Assembly (NCBI GenBank): GCA_963969495.1
Contig: OZ018324.1
Coordinates: forward strand, 139,186,355-139,250,354
Source: Ceratothoa steindachneri
Lineage: Eukaryota > Arthropoda > Malacostraca > Isopoda > Cymothoidae
DNA: 64,000 nt
Reading direction: 5' to 3'
Shown: one piece after another, positions 32,251 through 44,284 of the stretch
Layout of the letters: the number at the start of each line of letters is the position of its first letter
Position numbering within the stretch: position 1 is the first letter of the stretch
Notes under the pieces: generated by a model
The model's input: only the letters and a program-made list of their open reading frames with translations
Databases searched by the model: none
Told to the model about the DNA's origin: nothing
Position numbers and translations under genes: made by a program

Positions 32251-33310
32251 GAATATAAAAATATATACTTTTTATTTTTTTTACACATCATATGTTTGTA
32301 AAATATGATTTCCGTTCCCAAAGCCAATTCATTTAAGATTAAACCTTTTGAAGCGAATGACAATCATCAATCTTTTCATAAGTGTTTCATCAAACTTCGC
32401 AAAGTCATGCGTTAAAGAAAAAATAGAAAGCTCTGCTTAGCAATAGTATTGCTAATCAGTGCTGATATTATCAGCAAAGATATGATATGCACTGGTATGC
32501 AATCAAATGACATACATTATTAATTAATACTATCCAAAACTGGGTTTAGAGGAACCTGCTTTATATAATTGCTCAAACCACTTTGTTCGGCATCGCAAAC
32601 TCAAGAGGCTTATTTTACCTGTAATCAGAAGAAGTAAATGTCTAATTTACATTGCATTGAGTAATAAAAAAAGTTAAAGGAATTAAGCACAACTGAAAAC
32701 CTCCCTTGTTCTGGTCGTTTTCGGAAAATCCCACTCTTTATGGTTCGTAAAATAATAAGATTTGCTAAAAGAAACACAAGTACGAATAAAAGAAAGATGA
32801 GCGATCATTTAGGAGAGAATACGTCAATTATTTTAAAAAATATGTTCAAAAGAGATAAAAAGCATGGATTTTTCCCCAAAATAGACTAATTTATTAAAAA
32901 ATCTTCATTTGAAAGCTCATCTGAATTAGGTCAAATAACATTTGGAGAAAGATTAAAATTTTTTAAGACATGTGCTAGAGTGAGAATAAAGGAAGATTAG
33001 GTGGTTTAACATATGTAAATAATGTCATGGATGTTTATCGTAAAAGTAGTCTGGCTGGTCAAATTAAAAGCATGTTTCCCAACATAAGCCTTGAAGGTAG
33101 ATCTATAATGTTATGGAGAACTTTAAAAGTAACAGGCGCTGATATACTTAATCGAAACAACAAAAATTGGAATTAAGAATACAAGAAAGATTCGTAGGAA
33201 TTATCTGCAGACAGAATGCTTGCAATCATAAACTCTGAAAAATAAGTTTTTCATACGAAATTGACAAAAAAAACACATAGAAATTGGTAGTGTCCATGTT
33301 TAAATCAGCA
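32251..33310. other. No gene recognised
   Basis: AT-rich. A patch about 32,780-33,000 stays open for short stretches (Lys/Phe-rich, such as MFKRDKKHGFFPKID) but has stops and no motif I know. Confidence 0.4.
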
Positions 33311-33315
33311 TTATA

Positions 33316-34629
33316 AAGGGTCTTTCAACTAGGACGCTCGAGCTTTGTCAGGCGATATTGGCTATGTTATTAAAGCGACATCTGGCAACCTCGCTGATAA
33401 CTGTTCAGTATTACTTAGGAAATGACGATGAAAGGTTATAGCGTTAAACAGCGTGTGCAAATCATCAAATGTTATTATCAAAATCAGTGCCCCGTTCGAC
33501 AGACGTTCTGCGCATTACGTGAATTCTATCCTCGCCACAATCGTGGTCTCGAGTCTACTGTTGGACGCTTGGTGGCCATATTCGAGGCAAAAGGGTCGAT
33601 CAACAATCAGTCAACACCCATACGTCGCCGAAACGTAGGGTCTGCTAAAAACATCGCTGCCGTAAATGAGAGTGTAAGGGAAAATCCGAGACAGTCAATT
33701 TCTCGTCGTTCACAAGAACTTGGCTTTAGTGCGACTTCAGTTTAGCGAATTATGCGTATGGACTTGGTTGGGTCTGCACCCGTAGGAAATCCAACTTACC
33801 CAGGAACTTAAAGTATACGACCATAGACAACGCCGTCTGTTTACAGATTGGGCTCTAGATCAGTTAGAAGTTGCCTCTAATTTCCATCAAAAAATCATCA
33901 TCAGCGACAAAGCCCATTTTTGGATGAATGGATATGTGAACAAGCAAATTTGTTGGATTTGAGATGAAAACAAATCCTTTAGATACAACAGCACCAATTG
34001 GATCCCCAAAAAGTCACTGTTGGGTGCAGATTTTCGTCTAACGGAATCATCGGTCCGTTTATTTTTGAGAACGAAGATAGGATTGCCATAACCGTCAACG
34101 GCAAGACCTACAATTTAAATGATAAGCAGCTTCTTGTAGCCTTAACTGAATTATATGCCTAATATGGATACTGACAACATGTGGTTCCAACAGAACGGTG
34201 CTACGTGCTACACTGCGCACGCTACGATAGAAATTTTGCACCAGCTATTTCAGGGCAGGGTCATCTCGCGCGGCGGCAAAGTTAACTGGCCACTGAGAAC
34301 ATGAAGTTTAACGCCATTAGACTACTCTCTTTGGGGCTACCTTAAATCGCCGGTCCATGCGAATAATCCACAAACAGTTGATGTCCTCAAATTTAATATA
34401 ACGAACACCATCCAGCAAATTCAGCCAGATTTATGAGACAAAGTCATCGAAAATTGGGCCTCCCAAATATGTTCCACTAAGCGAAGCCGCGGCAGAAATT
34501 TGTACGACATCATATTCCACACTTAATGCCATAAAATGCTCTTTCAAATCCAAAATAAATTGAGTGCATATATCACACACAACTTGTTTTATTTACATTT
34601 AAATATCGAGCGACCTTATTTAAAGACCC
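33316..34629 (+). mobile_element. mariner-type DNA transposon, inactive (1.3 kb)
   Basis: The left end AAGGGTCTTTCAACTAGG..CGCTCGA pairs with the complement of the right end, GGGTCTTTAAATAAGGTCGCTCGA, with TA at both outer edges. A 107-codon open frame (33,422-33,745) is the N-terminal helix-turn-helix region (VKQRVQIIKCYYQN, then INNQSTPIRRRN, then RENPRQSISRRSQELG). Downstream in broken frames: SDKAHFWMNGYVNKQI (first Asp kept), FSSNGIIGPFIFENE, a second motif with Asn in place of Asp (QQNGATC), and LTPLDYSLWGYLK (third Asp kept). A stop ends the first part at 33,743 and several frameshifts follow. It is of a different mariner group from the copy at 14.9 kb. Confidence 0.85.
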
Positions 34630-34631
34630 TA

Positions 34632-35235
34632 TAGAATTTCGATCACGGAGGCCAGACGTCAACAAATTAGAAATTTACTGCAAGAAAAAATGGTTCGAGT
34701 CCATGCATAACACCCAAATCACATCAATCAATTAAGGACCTCTAAAGACGAGTGAGACATAATTCTATCCGAAGTTTGTTTTAGCCAAATTGAAATCTAT
34801 ATTGATCATGTCATTTGACAAAATATCATACTATTCACTATCATTTTTCAAATTGCAAATGATGTAAATACTTTATGATGGCCAACTTTAGTTAAAAGCG
34901 TTATTATTCTTTGATTTGACTCTTACGTTGGTGATCTTTGTAGATGTCGATTGATGCATTTATCTCAATCGTTTTAATTCCCTTCCTGTCTACTAAGAGG
35001 TTTAAAAACTCTAGCAGAAGTTTATGGTGTTAAGTAAAGGAATGAATACTTTCTGGAGCTAATTTCTAATGAGCAATAATTATATATTTGAAACTTAGGG
35101 AAGAAGTTTGTTACTATTTGATAAAACAAAGACCCATGGATACTTTGTGAACTGTATTTATTTATTATATCTAAACAAAAATATGATAATGTCAAGTGCA
35201 TTAAATTATTTATAATTGTAACCTAGGTAAATTAT
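34632..35235. other. No gene seen
   Basis: AT-rich spacer. Confidence 0.5.
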
Positions 35236-35239
35236 TTGG

Positions 35240-35530
35240 TATATTGGTTCAGTCGTCCATAGTTTAGTCTTGCACCCAAAGTTTAGCACTGGGTCTTTCC
35301 ACTGCTCCAGGCTGGCATCACCCATGCAGTGCAGGGCTACCTCACCATTTTCTCTATTCTCATCATCCACCTGGGGCATGTTCAGAAGCTATAGCAGACC
35401 ACTGAAGATGTTCGCTGTTTTTAGGGTTGGGCTCGTCCTTTGGTTGGAATTCTGGAGTGTTTGGATGAAATGCTTTGTGTAAAGTACTGGCTCCTTTCCA
35501 TCTGGGTTAACTCTGCCATGACTCAGCATG
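35240..35530 (-). pseudogene. Unidentified GC-richer coding-like patch
   Basis: This 290-bp stretch is clearly GC-richer than its surroundings. On the minus strand one frame reads about 105 codons with a single stop (NPDGKEPVLYTKHFIQTL ... MPQVDDENRENGEVALHC). A neighbouring frame reads KAFHPNTPEFQPKDEP, which resembles a PAM2 motif. I do not recognise the gene. It could be a retrocopied piece of a host transcript or an exon; no splice sites were established. Confidence 0.25.
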
Positions 35531-37524
35531 CAGGTAGGCTAAGAAAAACGTCATGAGGACGTACATGTTACATTTGAATGTCTTTCCCATATATTGCAGT
35601 ACTGATAGGGATAATCAGCTCTATCTGCCAGACAGTCAGCGAAAGGCAACTATGCACATATTTGTTCCTGAGAGTGCGATATGAAATAGTTGCAATAAGC
35701 GGGTTTATCTTTGGGACTCTTCATTCAGTTCAATAATCGGCGAAAATTGATTGGTTAGGTGGGCTAAGATGTTGAGGGTGATCAGCTATCTAAGACGAAA
35801 TTGAAAGGATTGAAGAGGTCGTGCGTGATCAATTAAGATCAATTGAAATTTACATTATAGAGATAAAATAAGGTGTGGATGTGTTATTGAGTGAAAACTG
35901 TTAAAATAGAATAGCTTTTTATGAATGTGGAAGATACAAAATAAAGTGGCTTCATTTAAGCTTTCCATCACTGAATCTGTGTGACTAGAGTGTATAATCT
36001 TTGCATCTAAAAAAAATGAATGGTATGAGAAATGTTGTGGATGGGAATTAGCTTAGGTTGCTTAAACTTGCACTAAGCTCGAAAAGAAAAATGGGAATAT
36101 TATGGACTACTTGTGTTTTATTCGTTTATTTATCTCTTCTAATTTGGAGTGTAATTACCTGATAGAAAAAAAATGACTTACAGTGGCACGCCTAAAGGCA
36201 CCAAGGAGCACGCTTCGTTAGGGGTAAAGGAATGGAAGAATGGCCTTTGTGTTTTTTGACCAGCTATAAAATAAAGGGTACCCCTTTACAATGTGGATTG
36301 AGGAAACCTCACCAAGTTCCTTGAAGAGAAGTTTGATCTACGTGTGTAAATTTTCGAAAGAAAGACAACGTTTGGCAAGTGTTCGGTGTTTGTGTGTCAA
36401 TAGTGTATGAGGGTGGAATTGAGGTGTCAAATAACAAACAATGCTGAGGGGGTCGATATATTCGCTTGGACTATTTCGTCTCGGATCGAGGAGGAAATCA
36501 ACCAAATACACAGGCGTGGAAATCCAGTCACTAATTAACCTATGCAAAATGAGATTTCTGTGATGAGTAAATAATGTGTGTAATAAAACGGTTCTTTCAA
36601 CATATTAATAAACATGGCGCGGGCAAAGAAGTGATGGCTGGCATTATATGATTAATGATTTCCTTCGAGTGAGAAAGAGTATGTTATAAGGTGCACGAAA
36701 CTTGATAGCTCTGAAAAGTAAGGGATATGTTAGTAGTGACTTGAAGATAGCAGCTGGATAGTTGCAAGTAGTTATTGTACTATTGAGAAGAGCTAAGAAG
36801 GAGCAAAGTAAGAACAAATAGAGAAAAGTTATTTGCTCAGTTTCCGAAGTAATAATATTTTTGAAATCTTGAATGCATTAGAAGCAATTAACTATTACAG
36901 TACTGTATTTATACAGCAAATTATTAGTAAATTTAAATCAGAGACAGGGTTTAGCGAAAATTGTGTGTGTGCGCTTTACACTGGCACTCTTTTTGCATAA
37001 GAAGCATGTACATGTTAAATGGTGGAAAGAATATGTAAAAAGTGCATGGAATAAATGTGAGTATTTTTTAAGGTGCCCATCTTGCGGGGGTATACTAAGG
37101 AAAGATTTGCAGTAATCAAGCAACAATTAAATATTAGGCTAGAGAAACAAAGCAAAAGCCCGCATCGAAAATAAGAAAGGAAGAAAAAAACAGAAGAAAA
37201 GGAAAGAAATAAGCCTACAAACAAAATAAGCCAAAATGCAAGAATGAGAAGGAAACACGCTGAGGCGTATTTCGCCCTGGCACAGGAACCTGCGACCTAC
37301 TAAAAAAGACGGTCAAATAAAATGGAGGTGGCAGCGTCCTCCAAAAGAGGGTCAAATAAAATGGAGGAGGCCTGCGTCCTACCAAATCTGGATTGTCCAG
37401 AGGAGGTAAGAAGGCATTCCTTTTACTATCTTAAAAAGGATTAAATTTAAAATATTTCATCAAGAATAAAAACTGTTAGAAATGAATGAAGAGAGGGCAA
37501 GGATCGCAGGTCAGGAACGACCTG

Positions 37525-37525
<1 letters not shown>
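35531..37525. other. No gene seen
   Basis: AT-rich. A 19-bp phrase GGTCAAATAAAATGGAGG(T/A) occurs twice at about 37,310 and 37,348 in a slightly GC-richer patch (37,255-37,420). Nothing else was recognised. Confidence 0.5.

Positions 37526-37527
<2 letters not shown>

Positions 37528-37583
<56 letters not shown>
37528..37583. repeat. (TA)n microsatellite
   Basis: Pure alternating AT tract just upstream of the second Penelope-like fragment. Confidence 0.95.
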
Positions 37584-37584
<1 letters not shown>

Positions 37585-37589
37585 CTCAC

Positions 37590-38490
37590 TGGTACTCAAA
37601 TTTATAGACAATTATAGAGCTTATTAGACAACATCGAAAATAAGCCACAAACGTACTGCCGATAAGTAGACGACATATACATCATCGTCCAAAATGAAGA
37701 ACATCTTATAAAAAATCAAACAGCATTTCGAGGAGAACCTTGTGTTAAAATTCATTTATGAATTACGCATGGACAATAACCTCCTTTTCTGGACGATGAG
37801 GTACAAAATATTAATGTCAATTACATCATAAAAGTATAAAAAAGGTACTGAGGTACTGATAGGGAAGATGCATTATCGCAAATGTTGAATGTCCAGGAAG
37901 ATATAAACAACAAATGTGATCAGCTAATACATACTAGAGTATACAAATGCTGTCCATGTGGAAACTGTTCCATCAAGATCCCCAGCTTCAAACAAACCCT
38001 CGTGAACAAAGATTTCCCGAACTGAAGGATAGAACAACAACTTTAATAATTTTTAAGAACACAATTCCAAGTCGCAGATGAAACACAAAGTAACCAAGAA
38101 CTATAAAATAACATCAAACAGTTTTACAGAAATCAAATGTCATCATCCTATAAAGTAGATAAAAAATCATCAAGGAGATTGCTAACCGTAACATCAAAGT
38201 CAAAGGTCATACGAACAAGATCCAGCTTATTATATATTATAAAACAATAAAAGCTTACACTCTCCATATTAACAACAACATCTGCCAAGATTCCTCGTAA
38301 TTGAAGTCTACCAACATTGTTTAGGACTTTAACTGCTCGTTTGAAGAGTGCAAGCTTCATATCAACTCTAGAGTATGTTGGTATGGCAACCACCACCCTT
38401 TCGATGCGTTAAACCATGCACCTTCAAAATGGAGCGTCTAAAAATCCATATGAAAAGCATACAGAGCAAAGCTTAACAAGGGATATATTA
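37590..38490 (+). pseudogene. Second Penelope-like element fragment
   Basis: Around 37,654-37,685 the frame reads YCR(stop)VDDIYIIVQNEEHL, a Penelope-type Y.DD box with a stop inside. It is followed by FLD, then TRVYKCCPCGNCSIKIPSFKQTL. Near 38,365-38,470 reads YVGMATTTLSMR, then TMHLQNGASKNPYEKH, the GIY-YIG core and its downstream His-containing part. It is more decayed than the copy at 17-18 kb. The minus-strand open frame at 38,148-38,396 is a shadow. Confidence 0.65.
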
Positions 38491-38619
38491 GTTGAAAAGA
38501 AAAGAGGAAAATCAATCTAGATTGAACATCTTAAAAGCTAACTTAAAGAGATCAAATAAGAACTAAACCAGTTAATCGTTGAGCAACAGTGAAGGTGATG
38601 GGACGATATGATCGATAGT

Positions 38620-40569
38620 CTCGATTACGAGGTATCTCCCAAAGATTTCTGGCATAAAATCATGCGGCTCAAAGGATCGACTGGAAAGAAGAAGATGATT
38701 GAAGTAATAAAGAAGATGGAACCTTGAAACAGAAGAAATATTTCGAAGTTATTGGGAAAGAATCTTGAGTATAATAAAAGAGGAAAACGAAGATTATGAT
38801 ATAGAGTTAAACAATATCATATGTGAGCTTAACGACCAAATGCATAAGCCGTACACTACCCAGTAGGTATATTGACGGTGAAACGGAGATACCGAGATTA
38901 CCAAAGGGGAACCATTCAGCGGGCTCTGCACGTTCCGTCAAAAATCCCCAGGACAATGAGGGATTACAAACTTAAACTTTTAAAATGTACCAACAAAGGG
39001 AATTAGAAGGATTTATCACCATTCTGAACAAAGGATAGTTTCCAGATGCTTCTAAATAGAAAAAAAATTATCTTTTTGATAAAGCATGGGATGGACCCGA
39101 GGTTAAGAGAGAGCTACCGGCCCATTTTACTCCTGAAATTTCTCGGGAAGCACTTCGAGAAGATCCTCAACCAAAGTCTGGTGTCTCAACTGAAAGAGAA
39201 CTCTCTATAAACCCATATCAGTTTGGGTGAAGAAAAGAGCGAAGTACGAAGATGGCGATAAATATCATCATGGAAAAGCTCGCCTAGGCCAAGAAGGAAG
39301 TGTGTTACGTAGACATTGTTTGTCGGGATTGATCAACGGGGTTTAATAAAGTCTGCCAACGGGAAAAGCAGTACAAGATCAAACGACTGTGCTTAAGTAA
39401 AAATTTAGAAAGAATTCTCTTTGACTATGTTATGAAGAGGGCGATGTATATCAGTTTACGATGAACGGACGGACCAAAGATTCCACTGAGTGCAGGCCTC
39501 CCAAAGGGAGGGTGTCTCTACTCCACTCCCTATTCGATTTACACCGCAGATCTCTCAACCCTTACGAGCCCTACTTGCCTCAATTTGAATACGCCGATGA
39601 TTTCAGCCAGATTATAATTTGTCCATGGAGGAATGCGGCTATGCACGCTCGGAGGACCACGACAGAAAACAATAGATTAAACATCCTCGCGTCCCAATGG
39701 AAAATAAGAACGAAACAGGAGAAATTCAAAGTAGTCCTCATTGACAAGAGACTACTTTATGATTTCAGGGTTAGAGATAGGCGCTCTTCTCACACCAAGT
39801 ATTTTAATGTAATCGGAATAAAAATTACTTCATTTGGGTATAGGAAGCACGTCTCAGATCAATTTTATAACGTCTCAGCTGGAGTAATGACCCTATAAAT
39901 GTTTAAAAATCTCCGTGAGACCAACTAAAATGATATACAATGCCATTGCAAGATCTATGCTGCTCTACACCGCATCCACCCTCTCTTGAGTCTCAAGGAC
40001 ACAAAACTACAAGCAGTGCTGAAAAAATGTGTATAACTCATCACAGGTATAAGCAGCCTAGAGAGAAGCAGCCTAGAAAAGCTGCACCAGGAACTGGAGT
40101 TAAGTCTTATTAACATTGTCATCGACGAATGGACAAGGAATATGCAGGACTGGTTTTTCGAGAATTGTCTGATGAGATCATTCAAAGGACTCACCGGAGC
40201 AGAAGAGCTATATGTCACGCCAGATTTTCGAATTCAGATAGTCTACTGGCTAGCGGAGATGAAGTGTCGTTCTACGCATGGAAATGATTGTATTTTACCA
40301 AAGATATTGACAAACCTGATTAAGAGAACAATACCACGAACAATGCAAAATCACCAATTATTGACTACTACAAACTCACCGATGAAGTCTTATCTGCACC
40401 GCGTAGGACTTCAAAAGAGAAGAAAGAAAGACACGAAAAGTATACTCATAAAAAAATTGATAAAAACAAAGAAACTAAGCAAAAAACTTTAAGTAATTTA
40501 TTACAACAGCAACACATGCGCATTAATTACCAAAGAACATTAATTTTATTAAAGACAAACGGTTTAAAC
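38620..40569 (+). pseudogene. LINE reverse transcriptase pseudogene (YADD type), second copy
   Basis: Broken frames give a pre-RT region from about 38,640 (DSLDYEVSPKDFWHKIMRLK). Then come LRESYRPILLLKFLGKHFEKIL (motifs 1-2, 39,100-39,180), a degraded Asp motif (YVDIVC), AGLPKGGCLYSTPYSIYTAD (39,490-39,550) and the intact catalytic box FEYADDFSQII (about 39,583-39,620) in the 145-codon open frame 39,461-39,898. The downstream region runs through a 116-codon frame at 40,142-40,492. Motif wording matches the remnant at 2.8-4.0 kb, so both belong to one family. Multiple stops and frameshifts. It begins directly after the Penelope-like fragment. Confidence 0.8.
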
Positions 40570-41040
40570 GCCTAGAAAAGCTGCACCTGGAGACGGGGTT
40601 AAGTTATATTAACATTGTCATCGAAGAATGGACAAGGAATATGCAGGACTGGTTTTAGATAATTGTATGATAAAATCAGTGAAATGATCAACCAGAACAG
40701 ATGAGCCATAAGTTGCGCCAGATTTTCGAATTCCGATAGTCTATTTGCTAGCGTAGTTGAAGTGTTGTTCTACACATGAAAATGATCTTTTTTTACCAAA
40801 GATATCAATAAACCGATTAGGAGGACAATACCCAGAACAATTGAAAATCATCAACTATTGACCTCAAATTCACCAGGAATTCAAAAGAGTAGAAAAAAAA
40901 TGACACGAAAAGTACACTCACTTAAAAATAGATAAAAACAAAGAAACTAAGCACAAACTTTAAATAATTTATTACAACAACAACAAATGCGCCGTACATA
41001 CCCAAGAACATTAATTTTCTAAAAGACAAATGGTTTGAAT
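40071..41040. repeat. Tandem duplication of the LINE 3' end, about 0.5 kb x 2
   Basis: Unit 1 (40,071-40,569) and unit 2 (40,570-41,040) both start GCCTAGAAAAGCTGCACC and share TATGCAGGACTGGTTTT, CAGATTTTCGAATTC and the closing part AAGAACATTAATTTT ... GACAAA(C/T)GGTTT. They differ by scattered substitutions and indels. The copies are head to tail with no spacer. Confidence 0.85.
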
Positions 41041-41747
41041 GCCATAATAATAAAAAACTATAAAGATATAAACAAGGGAAACACTCGACAAAAATATATT
41101 GAAAGCAATAGGCTTGATCACCGACCAGGCTATAGCATCTTTTAGTAAATCTCCCACGCTACTTTCTCTCTTTACCACTTTTTTATTTTCGTCTATTAAG
41201 CCACACACCCTTTTGTCTCCCCCTCGCAAACCTAAACATACATCAATTCGCAAATCCCAATTCATTTCATGCAGAATTGGTGAGTTAGCCATTGATATGC
41301 TGAGTAGAAGAAGCCAGCAGAGTAGGGCTACCAATACCCGAAGCGCTCCCTCGAAGCAATTATGTCCCCTTCCGCATAATCAACAAGGAAGAAGACAAAA
41401 GCGCCTAAACATACCTTAATGGCGGTGATATATGGACTGCAAAACATTCTAATAATCAGGAAGATAGACGAACGACTCCATGGAGTATTCCGAACGACTT
41501 GTCTCCGAAGAAGCCCAGGAAGACCCTCCGAAAAATCGGAATAGATGCTAATATACGATTTCACCATAATTCATCAGTTAAGGAATAAAAGAACAGGTAA
41601 ATACCCACTGAAGATGATTGCATAGATCAAAATCTCAGCTATTAAAGTTTAGTTAACAAACAGAGAAATGAACGTAGAGGAAGTATCTACACGCTACAAG
41701 GTAGACAAAAGAAGACAATAAAAAAAATACAAAGTTTCTAAAGAATT

Positions 41748-41750
<3 letters not shown>
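41041..41750 (-). other. No firm gene; one orphan open frame
   Basis: On the minus strand 41,334-41,011 is open for 107 codons. Its nominal start is TTG and the first ATG is 14 codons in. It shows two hydrophobic stretches (near the start and near residues 75-100) and two Cys residues. No family is recognised, and it may be chance. The plus-strand frame 41,099-41,419 overlaps it and also has no motif. Confidence 0.25.

Positions 41751-41802
<52 letters not shown>
41751..41802. repeat. (TA)n microsatellite, insertion target of the outer LTR element
   Basis: Alternating AT tract ending exactly at the TGTCG edge of the LTR at 41,803. A further AT tract (53,244-53,262) lies immediately beyond the other end of the nested stack, so the element appears to have inserted into this microsatellite. 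Confidence 0.85.
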
Positions 41803-41805
<3 letters not shown>

Positions 41806-43322
41806 CGTAGAATGCCCCCCTTTTTGTTCTTAACGAACAGAGCCGTTCCGAAAGACGTAGGATATAAGAGAAACACGCAATAATCCCAAAATAAACTTAT
41901 ATTTTAACTTTAATCATTGAATACACAACATCTAAACATTAACTACACCAATACTCTGAATATTATCATAAACAAGAATTAATTAAATTAGTTTGACCCT
42001 CAAAAGTTGGTTAATTTCTCTACACACAGAAATAATATAAGAATTAGGGTTACGGACTCATCTGGAGTTTAAAAGGCCTCAGGAATGTTATTGACTCACA
42101 ACGCGTGCCGTCTGGCCAGATGTAGATGGGCGAGATCACACGTTCGATTTTGCGAGGCTAGCAGCTGGGAGGTCCACACGGTATTCCGGGAAGGGGAGGT
42201 TCTTCACGGACGAGAACGATTAAGGTGCTTTATGCAACACCCAGGTCGTCGTGGTCTCTCTGGCGAGAGGGAGTCGAACTTGGTTCTTAAACCAAGTTAA
42301 CTTGGAGTGCGGTGTGACGACCGAGAAACGAGCTCAAGGGGGAGCTTTTCTCCTTGGTTACTTAATTCCTCATGGACGAGGACTGAACTCTGGAAGGTTC
42401 TTCTTCAAGGACAAGGATCGATGAGACGGGGTTCCTCTGACGAGAATAAGTTACTTAAAGTTCAGGTTGGTAACCAGGAACTAGCTCGAGGATGAGCTTC
42501 TTCTTAGTTCTAGTCTTCTTCAAGGGCGAGTATAGCGGAGGGGGGTTTCTCTGACGAGAATAATTTAAACTTGGTGTTTTACCAAGTTAACTTAGGAGTT
42601 CGGTGTGGCCACCGAGTAACGGGCTCGATGGGAAAGCCTTTTCCTTCTTCTTTTCTTAATTACTCAAGGACGAGGAATACCCCTGTTGTTTAAGGTGCAT
42701 CAGGATATGAGGAGTCTCTCTGGCAAGAGTAAGTTGAACTTAACAAAGTTAACTTATCGTTTGGTTTGATAACCATGGACTAGCTTGAGCATGAGCTGCT
42801 TCTTAGCCCCTTAAGGTAGGTAGTCCTGCCTCTTTTGCAGGCTGCTTCTTGGTCTGGCGAGCCAAGTACACTACCAATCCAGTCTAGGTAGCTCGGTTTT
42901 AATCGAGGACTTCGTCACCTGGAATCTAACGAATACTACCCCGATTTTCCTCAGTGTTCCTCATTTATACCTTGTCACCCCACTGGGGGAGTGGTAAAGG
43001 GGGGGAAGGGCTTGAGGACGGCCCCAGGAGAGTTCTTATGCCTAACAGTTTTTCCCACCGAGTTTTACATCGGCTCCTCGTTAGCCTTCGAGCCTGGGAG
43101 AAACACGTCTTCAATTTTTTATTTGACGTGAAACTGGATCTCACTCTCCTGGGAAAGTTCTTGCATTTTGACCATTAGGGTCTTTCATGGCACCGAAATA
43201 GGCGACGCTACAGGAATGCACTGGACCCGCCAATGCCTTTGGCCGGATGTCTTCGCGGTAACAGCCTTGTGACTGCACCACAAGTGAACTTGGGGTAGGG
43301 GGTGAGTAAAGATTCCCCTACA
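41803..43322 (-). repeat. Outer element 3' LTR (LTR1)
   Basis: 1,520 bp, TGTCGTAGAATGCCCC on the left to CCCCTACA on the right. The complement therefore runs TGTAGGGG...CTACGACA. A TATA box reads on the minus strand (complement of TTTATACC near 42,965). It holds repeated modules of the kind CACCGAGTAACGAGCTCxAGG..GAGCTTTTCTCC and TCTCTGGCGAGA. Confidence 0.85.
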
Positions 43323-43641
43323 CACCTGCCATCGAAGAACTTAATGGGGTGGGGGACTCCCGGGAACTTAAAAATACAAAGTTGTATTTCTTTGAGCCCT
43401 CTCTCACATTAAGTTTCCTTACACATGAGCACCCTCGCGCGCGTTTATACAGGCAATGTGTCGAACTATACCTACTCGCAATACAATTTTACATGAAAAT
43501 AATAAAACCTTAATTCATCGATTACCCGCAAAAAACAACGACAAAACAAGCTACTTCCTTACATTTCTAAGTTTTTGAGAACTTAAATCCTACCGATAAA
43601 TATTAACACGAGCAACAAATGAAAACATGGTTTCACGATCA

Positions 43642-44279
43642 TTAGGTACTGAAATAACCCTCAATGGTATTTCGTCTCCACCTATAGAGCAGCTGTACTT
43701 TATCGGCCATTTTGATGTAGCTAATACTAAAATGGTGCTCTAATACCAATACTTTACCGCGCCTGAGTCGGCCGTTCGGGTTATTGAGTCTACCCTAGTA
43801 TGTTACTAAATGGTAGCGGTATTTCAACCTACTCGAATTACCCTTCTTATGGTACTTGACTACCTTTAAATTGAGTATTATGGCTAGAGTGGCCTGTTGC
43901 AGTGGGGCATAATTGATGGGAGCGTGGGTCCCATAGCTCTCCTTTAACCAGGTACACGGGAAGATCGTGTCTAGGTTCGATCTTTGCGGATCGAGAAAAC
44001 TTTTCCCTGGGAGGTCGTTAATGGGCGTGGCGCTCACTACAACTTTGCGATTTTGCGGTAACTCCGTGGACGTTCCGTTCGGGGAGGAGACTACTATGGG
44101 TAGGAGATACTTATCCGTGTCTACCATTTGATTCGTCTTACCTGGGTGTATCGCAATAGCATCTTTTTCCTCCTTCCTTGTCGACTCGTTTGACTCGATT
44201 CTCCTCGCAGGTAGTTCCTCGGGTACACTTGCTCGTACCTCTACCCTACCTTCTACTTCTTCCCTCATAACCCCCTTTA
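43642..44279 (-). pseudogene. gag: Outer gag, C-terminal half
   Basis: Minus frame from 44,268 reads REEVEGRVEVRASVPEELPA through PGKSFLDPQRSNLDTIFPCT and APLQQATLAII to KVVKYHKKG. After a frame change near 43,800 it runs NNPNGRLRRGKVLVLEHH to a basic end (LLYRWRR) and TAA at 43,642-43,644. This is the part of gag 3' of the nested insertion. The family is not recognised beyond being gag-like from its position after the leader and its coiled-coil N-terminus in the other half. No zinc knuckle. Confidence 0.6.
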
Positions 44280-44284
44280 GCTGG

